A stretch of DNA of 10,475 bases from CAVPMW01 sp963706515. Its GTDB lineage: Bacteria > Chloroflexota > Anaerolineae > Anaerolineales > UBA4823. Below, in pieces: positions 1 to 7,421 of this stretch (positions are counted from its first letter, which is position 1; the number at the start of each line of letters is the position of its first letter). The notes beneath the pieces were generated by a model. That model saw only the letters and a list, made by a program, of their open reading frames with translations. It was not told the DNA's origin and ran no database searches. The stretch is from positions 1 through 10,475 of the forward strand of contig CAVPMW010000028.1 of the NCBI GenBank assembly GCA_963706515.1. The letters are read 5' to 3'. Made by a program: the position numbers and the translations under genes.

Positions 1-1354
1 AGCGGCAGCGCTTTTATTTTATAGGTCGGAAGGATGACTTGATTGAGTAATAAAATATTTGCGATGAGCATTCCGGATACAACTGTTACACTTATTGCAA
101 CACTCCACCTGGGAATGAGGTTCCATAATCCAAATCCAGTTAACAACATAATTGGACCAATTACTGGTAATAAATATCGACCTTGGTAGCAAGATTCCAT
201 GCATTGGGTCAAATTTAACGATGAGGATTCCTTCCAGGACCAGAAGAATAGAAAACCCTAAATAAACCATAAAATGACGTTGCAGAGTATTAAGCTCCCG
301 CAGCCTGCCTTTTAGCCAGGCCACCGCAAATCCTGCCAGGCTGAGCAGTAGCAAAACGCGAGCAGCTATATAAAACCAATCGGGTGCACGAACTACCATC
401 CACCCGAATGTCGCCCAAAAGGATTCGAACTGGATCCGCCAGAAGTCACCAATTTGCCCAAAGGTCAAAGGCAAATCCCGCTGAGTATGGCTGTATATTT
501 GGGTATAAACATTCCAACCTAACGGATCTTTATAGACAATCTGGTTGTATAAAAACCATGGGCTTGCTAAAACGAAGACCGATACTATGAGAGCCAGCAA
601 TCCTTTGCCGAGAAATGCCCATGATCGTCTGGTTATCGAAATAAAGATGAGCAATAAAATTACAGTGATTAAAACTGAAATGCCGGTAAGCTTTGCCAGA
701 AAAGCCAGAGCTGCAGTAAATCCCAGCAGCCACCAGTTTTTCCATTTGTCTGGCTCCTTCAGAGTTCGATAAGATTGCAGCCATGCAGCTGATGCAGCTA
801 AGATAAGTAAGTTGTCGTTATTTAACACCGTGCTGATAAACAGGAACTGGGGGGTTAACAGCATCAGCAGTGCTGCCAATAAGCCGATTCCTAAAGTCTC
901 TGGAAACAATTCCCATCCCAACACCAGAATCAATAGGACAGATCCTGCTCCCAAAACAATCGATCCGAACCTGGCAAAGTGTAAAGTTTTAACTTGTCCT
1001 AGATATGGAAATGTATCTGCCGAACCATGCAGCCCGCGATTTTGGTTAGGATACAAATAATTTGGGTTGGCTGTGAATGATCCGCGAATATCCTTAAGGT
1101 TGGATAGTGAAGCCGGGATTGCAGCAATCAGGTAATATAGAGGCGGTTGATGAGCTTCGGCCCCTCCGGGCTTTCCTTGGATGGGCATACGCCTTCCATT
1201 TGCCAGGGTATACACGTACCCAAAATGTCCGGTTTCATCGGGTGCCTCAAATGACGGTACGAGTATGCTGTAGGATATGGCGAGGATGAGATAAAGGGTG
1301 AGGAACTAAGCCAGCAATTATGATCTTGTGTGAAAATCTGTGCACGATATTCAA
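1..1354 (-). CDS. GT-C-type membrane glycosyltransferase (DUF2142/GT39-like), partial at window edge, frameshifted
   Basis: Polytopic membrane protein expected to move a sugar from a lipid carrier to an extracytoplasmic acceptor; family assignment is by motif only. The uninterrupted frame covers about 1305-19. It opens with a membrane segment followed by EAPDETGHFGY (the acidic first-loop motif of GT-C enzymes), then EAHQPPLYYL, then many hydrophobic helices. Two frameshifts are visible. Near 1300-1308 a TAG (1308-1306) blocks the frame, and the upstream part continues in another frame, with possible starts TTG 1354 or GTG 1345 and no good ribosome binding site. Near 186-205 the protein moves to the frame reading YQGRYLLPVIGP, the conserved C-terminal motif of DUF2142-like proteins, followed by two hydrophobic helices, and stays open to base 1. 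The apparent tail in the unshifted frame, ending in a stop at 19, is therefore an artefact. AT-richer than the genes to its right. Acceptor and donor are unknown. Confidence 0.72.
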
Positions 1355-1606
1355 TTTTAATCCAACTGCAATCGATTTTCCGATTAATTTGGATTCACGC
1401 AAATCCCAAAGGGGTTATTGAAGAGCGGGGTGAATAGTGAGCGATCGTGCTCGCAGCGCTTTATATGTTCAGTTTCCGCCTGTTTGATCTTAATAGTCAG
1501 GTTTGATGGGCAAACTAAGTTCAGTCACAAAATTTTTGACTGATGGTGCTTCGCTAATCAGGATTGGAAAATACCTGAACATCCTACAGAATTATTGTGT
1601 CTGTAC
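1355..1606. other. Gene-free gap with two adjacent short inverted repeats
   Basis: No coding region is supported here. The gap separates the nucleotidyltransferase stop from the glycosyltransferase start. It holds two neighbouring inverted repeats: GTTTG/CAAAC at 1501-1505 and 1511-1515 (5-base loop), and TCAGTCA/TGACTGA at 1521-1527 and 1537-1543 (9-base loop). Neither is followed by a T run in the leftward direction, so they are not clear intrinsic terminators. They could be a weak 3' end for the upstream operon or operator sites for the glycosyltransferase gene. I see no convincing -35/-10 pair. Confidence 0.35.
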
Positions 1607-2043
1607 TCAGGCTGAATCCGATCGGTTGATCATTCTCAATATGGGTGTGAGCAGCGCTTCCCGCTCATACAGGATGACAGTCCCATCGGAGAGTACCTGC
1701 CGCGTCCCCTCGTCCAGCGGTTGGCTGAGCCACGCAAGCCCGGCGATCCCGTACTCCACTTCCGGTCCGCCGCGGTACCAGGCGCGGACCGAAATAACCG
1801 GCCCATAATCTTCTAACTGGAGACGCTCCACCTCGCCGAACTGACCTGCCCAGGTTGTATCATCCAGGTAGCGCCTCGGCGTTTAGGACAGTAAGATCAG
1901 GTCGATGTCTGAGCTTGCCGTCGCTACCCCTCGTGGGCGTATGAGCCGACTAAGGCGACGGCCTGTATATCTATATTTTGACTTGCCCATTCGCGAACCG
2001 CGGTGAGGAAATCCCGGATGTGCGCCTGGGTATACCCGTTCAC
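1607..2043 (-). pseudogene. Small nucleotidyltransferase (GSx10DxD type), frameshift plus in-frame stop
   Basis: Minimal nucleotidyltransferase-fold protein of about 145 residues, the group that includes aminoglycoside and MNT-type adenylyltransferases; substrate unknown. It starts at GTG 2043 with VNGYTQAHIRDFL, then VALVGSYAH, then, after a frameshift near 1935-1938, GVATASSDIDLILLS. This restores the family signature G-S, a spacer, and D-x-D. A TAA at 1885-1883 interrupts the frame between LILLS and TPRRYLDDTTW; one C-to-T change from CAA (Gln) would produce it. The rest (GEVERLQLEDYG, RAWYRGGPEVEYGIAGLAW, LDEGTRQVLSDG) is intact to TGA at 1609-1607. The span of 437 bases is 3 x 145 + 2, which fits a net two-base insertion. 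The GTG overlaps the permease stop as GTGA, so it was probably translated by coupling as the last gene of the importer operon. As read here it cannot make a full product. Confidence 0.7.
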
Positions 2044-2894
2044 CCCTTCAGTGCCCCAGCCAGGATGCCGCGCACGAAGTATCTGCCCAGCAGCAAGAAG
2101 AACACGCAGCGGGATTGCCACAGTGATCAATCGCTGCAGCCATTTGCAGGTTATATAGCACCAGGGTGGTGCCTTGCGCAGAAGCCATAACGACCTGAAC
2201 GGTCTGGGTCTGCTGGGAGGAGAGCGAGAGCGCCAGGAAGAACTCGTTCCACACCTGGGTGAAGATGATAATCGCCATCGAGGCGTAGGCCGGCAGCGAG
2301 ATCGGGGACAACGATGCGGAAGAAGATCTGCACCCTGGAGGCGCCGTCCACTTCGGCGGCTTCCTCCAGCTCGCGCGGCACCGCAAGGAAGAATGTGCCC
2401 AGCAGGACCGAGGCCAACGGGCATATACAGCATCAGGTAGCTCAAGATCATGCCCCAGTAGCTCAGCGCCAGGTGCGTCTTGGCCATGATCGTGACCAGC
2501 GGGATGATCACTGCCTGGTAAGGCAGGTAGAGGGCAATGCCCACCAGCACGAAAAGAACGTCGGGCGAAGGTGCTGCGGTTGCGCGCCAGGTAGTAGCCG
2601 CCAGACCACCGAAGAACGCCGATAAGACCGTCACCGAAACGGTGATGATGATCGAGTTGACGAGGCGGGAGATCATCGCGGTCGGGAAGATCGGGCTGCC
2701 GAACAGCACGTCGGTGATAGTTTTTCCATTGCGGGTTAAGGGTAGGCACCAGGTAGTTTGCTTCCATGGACCTCGGGGATGGATTTTAGCGGAGGTGTTC
2801 ACCATCACATAAACGGGCAGCAGGTAAGGCGATGGACAGGCCGACCAGCACGACGAACGACGAGGACTTTTAGGGATTTGCTTTTGCTGGTCAT
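2040..2894 (-). pseudogene. Sugar ABC transporter permease, MalG type, multiply frameshifted
   Basis: Second inner-membrane permease of a carbohydrate uptake (CUT1) importer. ATG 2894 (MTSKSKS) overlaps the upstream permease stop as ATGA. The TGA at 2042-2040 ends a tail reading GRYFVRGILAGALKG, typical of MalG-like proteins. The span of 855 bases equals 285 codons, normal for the family. Recognisable pieces lie in different frames: LPVYVMVNTS, then EANYLVPTLNP, then GSPIFPTAMISRLVNSIII, then LYLPYQAVIIPLV, then the EAA loop (RELEEAAEVDGASRVQIFF, contacting the ATPase), then MAIIIFTQVWNEFF, then the C-terminus. At least six frame changes are needed, near 2840, 2760, 2700, 2415, 2290 and 2120. 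The protein family is clear. Whether the breaks are biological or assembly errors is not. Confidence 0.78.
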
Positions 2895-3793
2895 TCGAAC
2901 CACCTCTTGAGAGCGTAGATGGTGTAGGGAATGACGATGATGAACGCCAGTAAGAAGATGATTACGCCGATGCGCCGCGCCCAGCGGCGACCAGGTGCTG
3001 CTGGAAGGTGGTGATCCACATATTCAGCGCCAGCACGTCGGTAGAGATCCCGGTCCGCCGAAGGTGACGATATACACGATGTCAAACACCTTCAAGGTTG
3101 AGATCAATAAAAGGAGACCAGCACCAGGATCCCGGAGCGGATGTTGGGGATGATGATCGAGATCAGGATGCGGATCTTCGATGCGCCATCCACCGTGGCG
3201 GATTCGACCATCTCCTGCAGCTCGGAGGTGCGGAAAGAGGATTGGATAATGATGACTGCAAAGCCCAGATACTGCCAGATGAAAATCAGGATCAGCCAGT
3301 AGGTGGCAGTATCCGGGTTTGTCAGCATATCTTCAGCGGGGAGTTGATCCCCAGGTTGGCCAGGATCGTATTGAACACCCCGTTTGTCGGGTTGTACATC
3401 CAGGACCAGATGGTTCCGGTCACGATAAACGACATCGCCACCGGGTAGAGGATCAGCGTGCGGGTGTAGCTTTCAACGCCGCGATAACGGGCTGAGCTCC
3501 AGGATATAGGCGATCAGGATGGCGACGATGACGGTCGGGATCACGCCCAGGATCAGCCATTTCAGGTTGTTCTGAACATCGACCCAGAAGCGCGGTCTGG
3601 TTGAACAGGAATTGATACCACTTCAAGCCCGCGAAGGTATAGTCAGGCCGGATGATCTTCCAATTCGAGAAGGAGACGTAGATCGTCCAGATCAGGGTGC
3701 CGTACAGGATGGTGACAAAGAACAGCAGGGGTCCAGGAAGACCAGGTTATCGACGAAGGAAAATTTCCCTCTCTGGCTTTTCGTGAGCTGCAC
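2891..3793 (-). pseudogene. Sugar ABC transporter permease, MalF type, multiply frameshifted
   Basis: First permease of the CUT1 sugar importer. The start is GTG 3793, reading VQLTKSQRGKFSF, because AAAGGGG at 3808-3802 sits a suitable distance upstream. It ends AIYALKRWFE-like (read TIYALKRWFE) at TGA 2893-2891. The span of 903 bases is 301 codons, normal length. Following the frames gives PLLFFVTILYGTLIWTIYVS, then RFWVDVQNNLKWLI, then YPVAMSFIVTGTIWSWMYNP (a strong MalF-like signature), then YWLILIFIWQYLGFA, then the EAA loop (ESATVDGASKIRILISIIIP), then KVFDIVYIVTFGG, then STDVLALNMWITTFQQHL. About seven frameshifts are needed, near 3735, 3597, 3490, 3330, 3108, 3050 and 2985. It lies 53 bases after the binding-protein stop and overlaps the next permease by four bases, so the three were one transcription unit. 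Confidence 0.78.
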
Positions 3794-3846
3794 GCTGATT
3801 ACCCCTTTCTACTGTTAGAGTCGCCGGCTTTGATGCCCAGGCTAAG

Positions 3847-5420
3847 CTAAGTGAACACTTGCTTGCCGGGATTGCTAGTTACAAAGATGTCTCTGAGGCG
3901 GTAGGACTCCCGCTTCAGAGACAACTGATCAGGTTGTAACGTACCAAACCTGGTCAAATGAATTACCCGGCTTGCTTGCACAGATTTTATGGCCACTGGT
4001 ACCAGGAAGAAGCCATCCTTGACATCGTAGGTGGTCATCATGTCGGCGACGGCCTGGATGGTGCTTCTGCCACGTCCGGCTCTGACCAGGAAGGAGGACA
4101 GGATATCCCAGTAAATCGGTTGGGCGGTGGCCGGGAGGATCGAGCCGTGCTGGTCCAGGATCAGCTTGCCGGGATTCTCGGCAACGAATTTCTGCAACTC
4201 CTGGCGGATCGGATCGGGGAATTCCGTCGGATCGATGTCGGTGCGAGCAAACAGACCGCCCTGGGTGACGTCGGTCGGGATCTGCAGCTCAGGGGAAGCC
4301 ACCACCTTCAGCCAATCCATGACGACTTCTGGATATGGGAGCGCCGGCTGCCAGGCCATAGGTATCCGGGTGGAAGAGCAGGATCCGGTCGGGCTTCTGC
4401 GGGAAGGTCACCGCGCCGAAGTCCACACCGGAGGTCACCTCACCGCCCTCGGTGAGAGCGCCGATCGCCCAGGTGCCCATCAGGGTCATGGCAGACTTGT
4501 GCTGACCGAGGTAGCCAACCGCCTGATCCCAGGTGAGGCTGGAGTGATCGCTCGTTCATGTAGGGTCTTGAGCTGGGCGAGCTTCTCCAGCGGCTGTCTT
4601 GTAGGCGGGATCCTGGGCGACGTCCGTCTCGCCCTTGTAGAGCTTGACGTAATTTTCGGCGCCGGCCTGCTCCAGATACAGGCTGTCGAACATGAAGGCG
4701 TCTTCCCACTTCTCCTTGGAGCCCTGGCTGATGCAGGTCAGATCGGGCTTGGCAGCCTTGATCGTTATCGCAGGCAGCTACCAGCTCATCGAAGGTCGTC
4801 GGGGGTTCGATGCCCAGCTCATCGAACAGCGCCTTGTCGTAGTACAGGATGTTCTGGATGTGCATGTTCAACGGGACGACGTACGGATGCCCGTCGACGG
4901 TGACAGCCTTGGCGAGAGGGCCAGGGATCTTGTTGGCGTAATCCAGCTCCGTCTACAGATCATCCAGAGGCTCCAGTGCGCCGGCAGTCGACATAACCTT
5001 TCAGCTCAGCGCCGCCCAGGGTCTGGAAGGTGTCTGGCGGTAAACCAGCGGTCATACGGGCTTGCAGGACCGTGCGCTGGTTCACACCGCCGCCGCCTGG
5101 GACCGGGTTCTGGACGACGGTGATATCCGGATATGCGTCCGCCAGTGCCTTGAACATGGCATCGGCGGCTTCTTTCTCACCGGGACCAGTCCACCAGTGG
5201 AAGATCGATCAGCTCTTTCGCTTCAGGCTCAGGCGTGGCGGTAATAATCTGCGTTTCGGTCTTCACTACCGGGGTGCCTGCCACTTCGACGATCTGGGTC
5301 TCGATCGACTTCGACGGTCTTGATGACTTCTTGCACCTGAGGGGTAGGTTGTGCGCATGCTCCCAGCAGCAGGCTCATAACCAGCGCGGCTGGGATTACT
5401 ATCTTAAGGAATTTAGACAT
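3847..5420 (-). pseudogene. Sugar ABC transporter substrate-binding lipoprotein (COG1653, glucose/mannose-like), multiply disrupted
   Basis: Extracytoplasmic sugar receptor of the importer. ATG 5420 follows GGAGGAAGAAG, a strong ribosome binding site. The product starts MSKFLKIVIPAALVMSLLLG with the lipobox LLLGAC, so it is a lipid-anchored protein. A charged linker with TPVVKTETQIITATPEP follows, a style common in Chloroflexota. The mature domain begins IFHWWTGPGEKEAADAMF and continues with PVPGGGGVNQRTVLQARMTA and PPDTFQTLGGAELKGYVD, then HPYVVPLNMHIQNILYYDKA, KALFDELGIEPPTTFDEL, SAMTLMGTWAIGAL and LPYPEVVMDWLKVVASPEL. The GGGG and NMHIQN segments resemble GtsA-type glucose/mannose receptors. 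Frame changes occur near 5305 (apparently a duplicated TCGA), 5190, 4983, 4770, 4600, 4550 and 4360. A TAG at 4955-4953 replaces a probable Trp in LDDL(W)TELDY. The last 25 or so residues before TAG 3849 do not look family-like, so the true end may be earlier. Confidence 0.8.
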
Positions 5421-5798
5421 CTTCTTCCTCCGATCGAAAGTGAATATTGTTTGGAGACCGGGCGTTCGAACCTCACAGTCTCTGGGAAAACCGTTTAGGA
5501 CCGGTTCTCGGGGAGCCCTGAATTTATATTTGATCAGGGTCTCAGGTACGCTGCAAAAAATTTTGCGGGGATATCTTGACCGCGACCACCTCCTTCCTAA
5601 CATTTAACCAGTAGTAAAGACCAGCGGTTTAAAGCAGAATGGGCACCTCGATTCAGATCCAAGCTATCCGATCTGGACAGTGTGGTTCCTCAGTGGAACT
5701 TCCGCCGGTAGACCTGGTTAGACGAATGGGTGTCCATACAGTGGTTGGGGGACGTTAATTATTATTGTCCGGCCCGTTTTTCAACTTTTATTGACTCT
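5421..5798 (-). other. Long leader of the importer operon, no gene
   Basis: No coding region is supported between the candidate promoter and the binding-protein start. It holds several short inverted repeats: CCCTGA/TCAGGG at 5516-5521 and 5534-5539, extendable by GAG/CTC with one bulge; AACCG/CGGTT around 5489-5506; CAGATC/GATCTG at 5654-5659 and 5670-5675; and GTTCC/GGAAC at 5685-5689 and 5695-5699. It also holds an unused perfect Shine-Dalgarno sequence, AAGGAGGTG at 5595-5587. None matches a riboswitch class I can name. The repeats may be operators or a structured 5' untranslated region. Confidence 0.4.
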
Positions 5799-5820
5799 AA
5801 TTTACCATTAAATCCATAAT
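5791..5820 (+). promoter_or_regulatory. Possible opposing promoter toward the transposase
   Basis: TTGACT at 5791-5796 and CATAAT at 5815-5820, 18 bases apart, read rightward into the IS. They occupy the same DNA as the leftward importer promoter, so the two would face each other and exclude each other. The match is only moderate and rests on sequence alone. Confidence 0.22.
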
Positions 5821-5826
5821 TGTCAA
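5799..5826 (-). promoter_or_regulatory. Candidate sigma-70 promoter of the sugar importer operon
   Basis: A perfect -35 TTGACA at 5826-5821 is followed after 16 bases by TAAATT at 5804-5799 (or AAATTA with 17). The element is in AT-rich DNA and reads leftward toward the binding-protein gene, giving a leader of about 370 bases. It ends about 20 bases from the IS terminal repeat, so the insertion preserved the core promoter but replaced everything upstream of it. No other good promoter is visible closer to 5420. Confidence 0.45.
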
Positions 5827-5846
5827 GCACGGCAGAGTGGTGTTGT

Positions 5847-5893
5847 TGTTCAGCGAAAATGTCACCTTCTAAGTGTTCAGCGATAATGTCACC
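5847..5893 (+). repeat. Left-end tandem transposase-binding-type repeats (two copies)
   Basis: Copy one, TGTTCAGCGAAAATGTCACC at 5847-5866, and copy two, TGTTCAGCGATAATGTCACC at 5874-5893, differ by one base and start 27 bases apart. The inner copy ends two bases before the first possible transposase start codon. Confidence 0.85.
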
Positions 5894-5895
5894 CC

Positions 5896-7224
5896 ATGGA
5901 CACACAGGTGATATTGACGATGAAAGAACAACACAAAGTGAAGATGATCGTAGATTACGAAAGCGGGAAAGTCACTGCACGAAGGGCGGGTGAATTGCTG
6001 GGGATCAGTAAACGGCATTTTCGGCGGTTGGTGGCTGGCTTTCGTCAGCGCGGGGTAGGAGCCCTGGCACACGGGAACCGTGGTCGAAGTCCTGCCAACC
6101 GCATCCCAGAGCAGGTGCGTCAGGAGATCCTGCGGTTGGCCAAGGAGACCTACTCCGACTACAACGACAGCCACTTTACTGAAGAATTGGCTGAGCAGCC
6201 TGAGCCGATCGTGGTATCGCGCTCGACCCTGCGGCGCATCCGGCGGGCAGCCGGACAGGGAAGTCCCCGGAAACGCCGAGCGCCGGAGTATCGCCGCCAC
6301 AGGAAGCGCTACCCGCAGGCGGGGATGATGCTGCAAACGGATGGCAGCCATCATGATTGGCTGGAAGGTCGCGGACCCTGGCTGACCCTGGTAGGGATGA
6401 TCGACGACGCCAATAATGAAGTACCCGGGGCAGTCTTCCGGGAGGAAGAAGATGCCGCCGGCTATTTCCTGGTGTTAGAGCAGGTCTGCAAGCGGAAAGG
6501 GATCCCGCAGTCCATCTACGCCGATCAGCACACTATCTTTCAGAGCCCCAGCCAGCCAACCGTGGAGCAGGAACTGAGCGGCGAGCTGCCGCGTACCCAG
6601 TTCGGTCGCCTGGTGGACGAGCTGGGCATCCAGCTGATCGCTGCTCGCAGCCCACAGGCTAAGGGACGCATCGAACGGATGTGGGGAACCTTGCAAGACC
6701 GCCTGGTCAAGGAGCTGCGCAAGGCCGGGGCAAACGACCTGGAGAGTGCCAACCGGGTCTTGGCAGCTTACCTGCCCAAGTTCAACGCTCGTTTTCCGGT
6801 CGAAGCGGCTGAGCCTGGCTCAGCTTATCTTCCCTGGCCAGCGGAGCAGGATCCGCCAGACTACTTCTGCTTCAAGTACACCCGCATCGTGACCAATGAC
6901 AATACCATCCCCTTCAACACCCATCGCTTGCAGATCCCGCCCGGACCAGGGCGCAAGAGCTACGCCAAGGCTAAGGTCGCTCTGCACCACTACCTGGATG
7001 GCAGCCTGGCCGTTTTCTACCAGGGACAACACCTGGTCACTTTCCAGAGCGCCACCTCCGCTCCGCCTCGGGTGGGTCTATTCCAACCGGCAACCCCCGC
7101 ATCATTGCCTCCTCAGCCGCAAACGGTCAGCCAGCCCAAACCACCCAGGCAACCCTGGAAGCCTCCGGCTGACCACCCTTGGAGGCACTCTAAAATATCT
7201 CTGAAAGGCAGGAAATTGGGATGA
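5896..7224 (+). CDS. DDE transposase, ISNCY/IS1202-like family
   Basis: Enzyme that cuts and joins the IS ends. 442 residues and the only long undamaged reading frame in the window. Residues 15-55 form a helix-turn-helix (ARRAGELLGISKRHFRRLV), followed by HGNRGRSPANR, a typical ISNCY N-terminal segment. The integrase-fold core has LQTDGSHHDWLEGRGP with Asp149, then GMIDDANNEV, then GIPQSIYADQHTIF with Asp210, then SPQAKGRIERMWGTLQDRL with Glu260. These are the expected D, D and E. The C-terminal region carries FKYTRIVTNDNTIPF, as in related transposases, and a basic Pro-rich tail. The first ATG is 5896, with no ribosome binding site; GTG 5908 or ATG 5920 (MKEQHKVKMI) are alternatives, with GGTG upstream of the latter. 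All needed residues are present, so the element may still be active. Confidence 0.9.
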   Translation: MDTQVILTMKEQHKVKMIVDYESGKVTARRAGELLGISKRHFRRLVAGFRQRGVGALAHGNRGRSPANRIPEQVRQEILRLAKETYSDYNDSHFTEELAEQPEPIVVSRSTLRRIRRAAGQGSPRKRRAPEYRRHRKRYPQAGMMLQTDGSHHDWLEGRGPWLTLVGMIDDANNEVPGAVFREEEDAAGYFLVLEQVCKRKGIPQSIYADQHTIFQSPSQPTVEQELSGELPRTQFGRLVDELGIQLIAARSPQAKGRIERMWGTLQDRLVKELRKAGANDLESANRVLAAYLPKFNARFPVEAAEPGSAYLPWPAEQDPPDYFCFKYTRIVTNDNTIPFNTHRLQIPPGPGRKSYAKAKVALHHYLDGSLAVFYQGQHLVTFQSATSAPPRVGLFQPATPASLPPQPQTVSQPKPPRQPWKPPADHPWRHSKISLKGRKLG

Positions 7225-7331
7225 GCAACCAGGATGAAAAAAAGACGAGCAGACCGGATAGCTCCTGGCCTTCTCGCCTTTCCTTTGGGGTGCTTCAGAT
7301 TATACTTACACCCTGCCAGAGGTCAAGGTGA
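7221..7331 (+). CDS. Possible 36-codon ORF overlapping the transposase stop
   Basis: An ATG at 7221 overlaps the transposase TGA as ATGA, with AGGAAATT upstream. It reads MSNQDEKKTSRPDSS and ends at TGA 7329-7331, inside the inner right-end repeat. The frame shows no recognised motif and a chance ORF of this size is common. It is listed because of the coupling-type overlap and because it stays wholly inside the IS. Confidence 0.15.
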   Translation: MSNQDEKKTSRPDSSWPSRLSFGVLQIILTPCQRSR

Positions 7332-7371
7332 CATTTTCCCTGACCAGTTAGGGTGTCATTTTCCCTGAACA
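7327..7371 (-). repeat. Right-end tandem repeats (two inverted copies)
   Basis: Read leftward, the outer copy at 7371-7352 is TGTTCAGGGAAAATGACACC and the inner copy at 7346-7327 is TGGTCAGGGAAAATGTCACC. They start 25 bases apart and are inverted relative to the left-end pair. They share the core TTCAG(C/G)GAAAATG with it. Confidence 0.85.
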
Positions 7372-7421
7372 ATGACAGCATGGCACAGAGTGGAAGGCTG
7401 GTTTCAGCTCATCGCTCCCGT

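Larger units (their letters stand above)
5846..7372 (+). mobile_element. Complete insertion sequence, ISNCY/IS1202-like
   Basis: An element of about 1.53 kb with one intact transposase gene between matching ends. Both ends start TTGTTCAG (5846-5853, and inverted at 7372-7365) and continue GCGAAAATGTCACC on the left and GGAAAATGACACC on the right. Each end holds a second copy of the repeat inside the first. Flanking DNA shows an imperfect direct repeat of about 20 bases (5821-5840 and 7373-7393), a possible target duplication. Five bases (5841-5845) on the left fit neither the repeat nor the inverted end, so the exact boundary is uncertain by a few bases. The transposase family assignment is from its motifs. 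Confidence 0.8.

Noticed and set aside
1503..1808. Rightward open frame of 101 codons
   Set aside because: Antisense to the nucleotidyltransferase blocks RAWYRGGPEVEYG and LDEGTRQVLSDG.
4127..4903. Long rightward open frame of 258 codons
   Set aside because: Antisense to clear binding-protein blocks, with Arg/Gly/His-rich low-complexity translation and no start signal.
1883..4955. Stop-codon recoding (TAG as Trp or TAA as Gln)
   Set aside because: TAG and TAA also serve as normal ends elsewhere, and frameshifts of all kinds surround these codons, so decay or error is simpler.
2891..5420. A split or programmed-frameshift transporter as a new system
   Set aside because: The frame changes are many, differ in size and fall at no shared slippery motif, so programmed frameshifting is not supported.
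5869..6354. Leftward open frame of 161 codons
   Set aside because: Antisense to the N-terminal part of the intact transposase and through the left-end repeats; no family character.
5847..7371. CRISPR-like reading of the four 20-base repeats
   Set aside because: There are only two copies per end, with the right pair inverted, flanking a transposase; they are IS ends.
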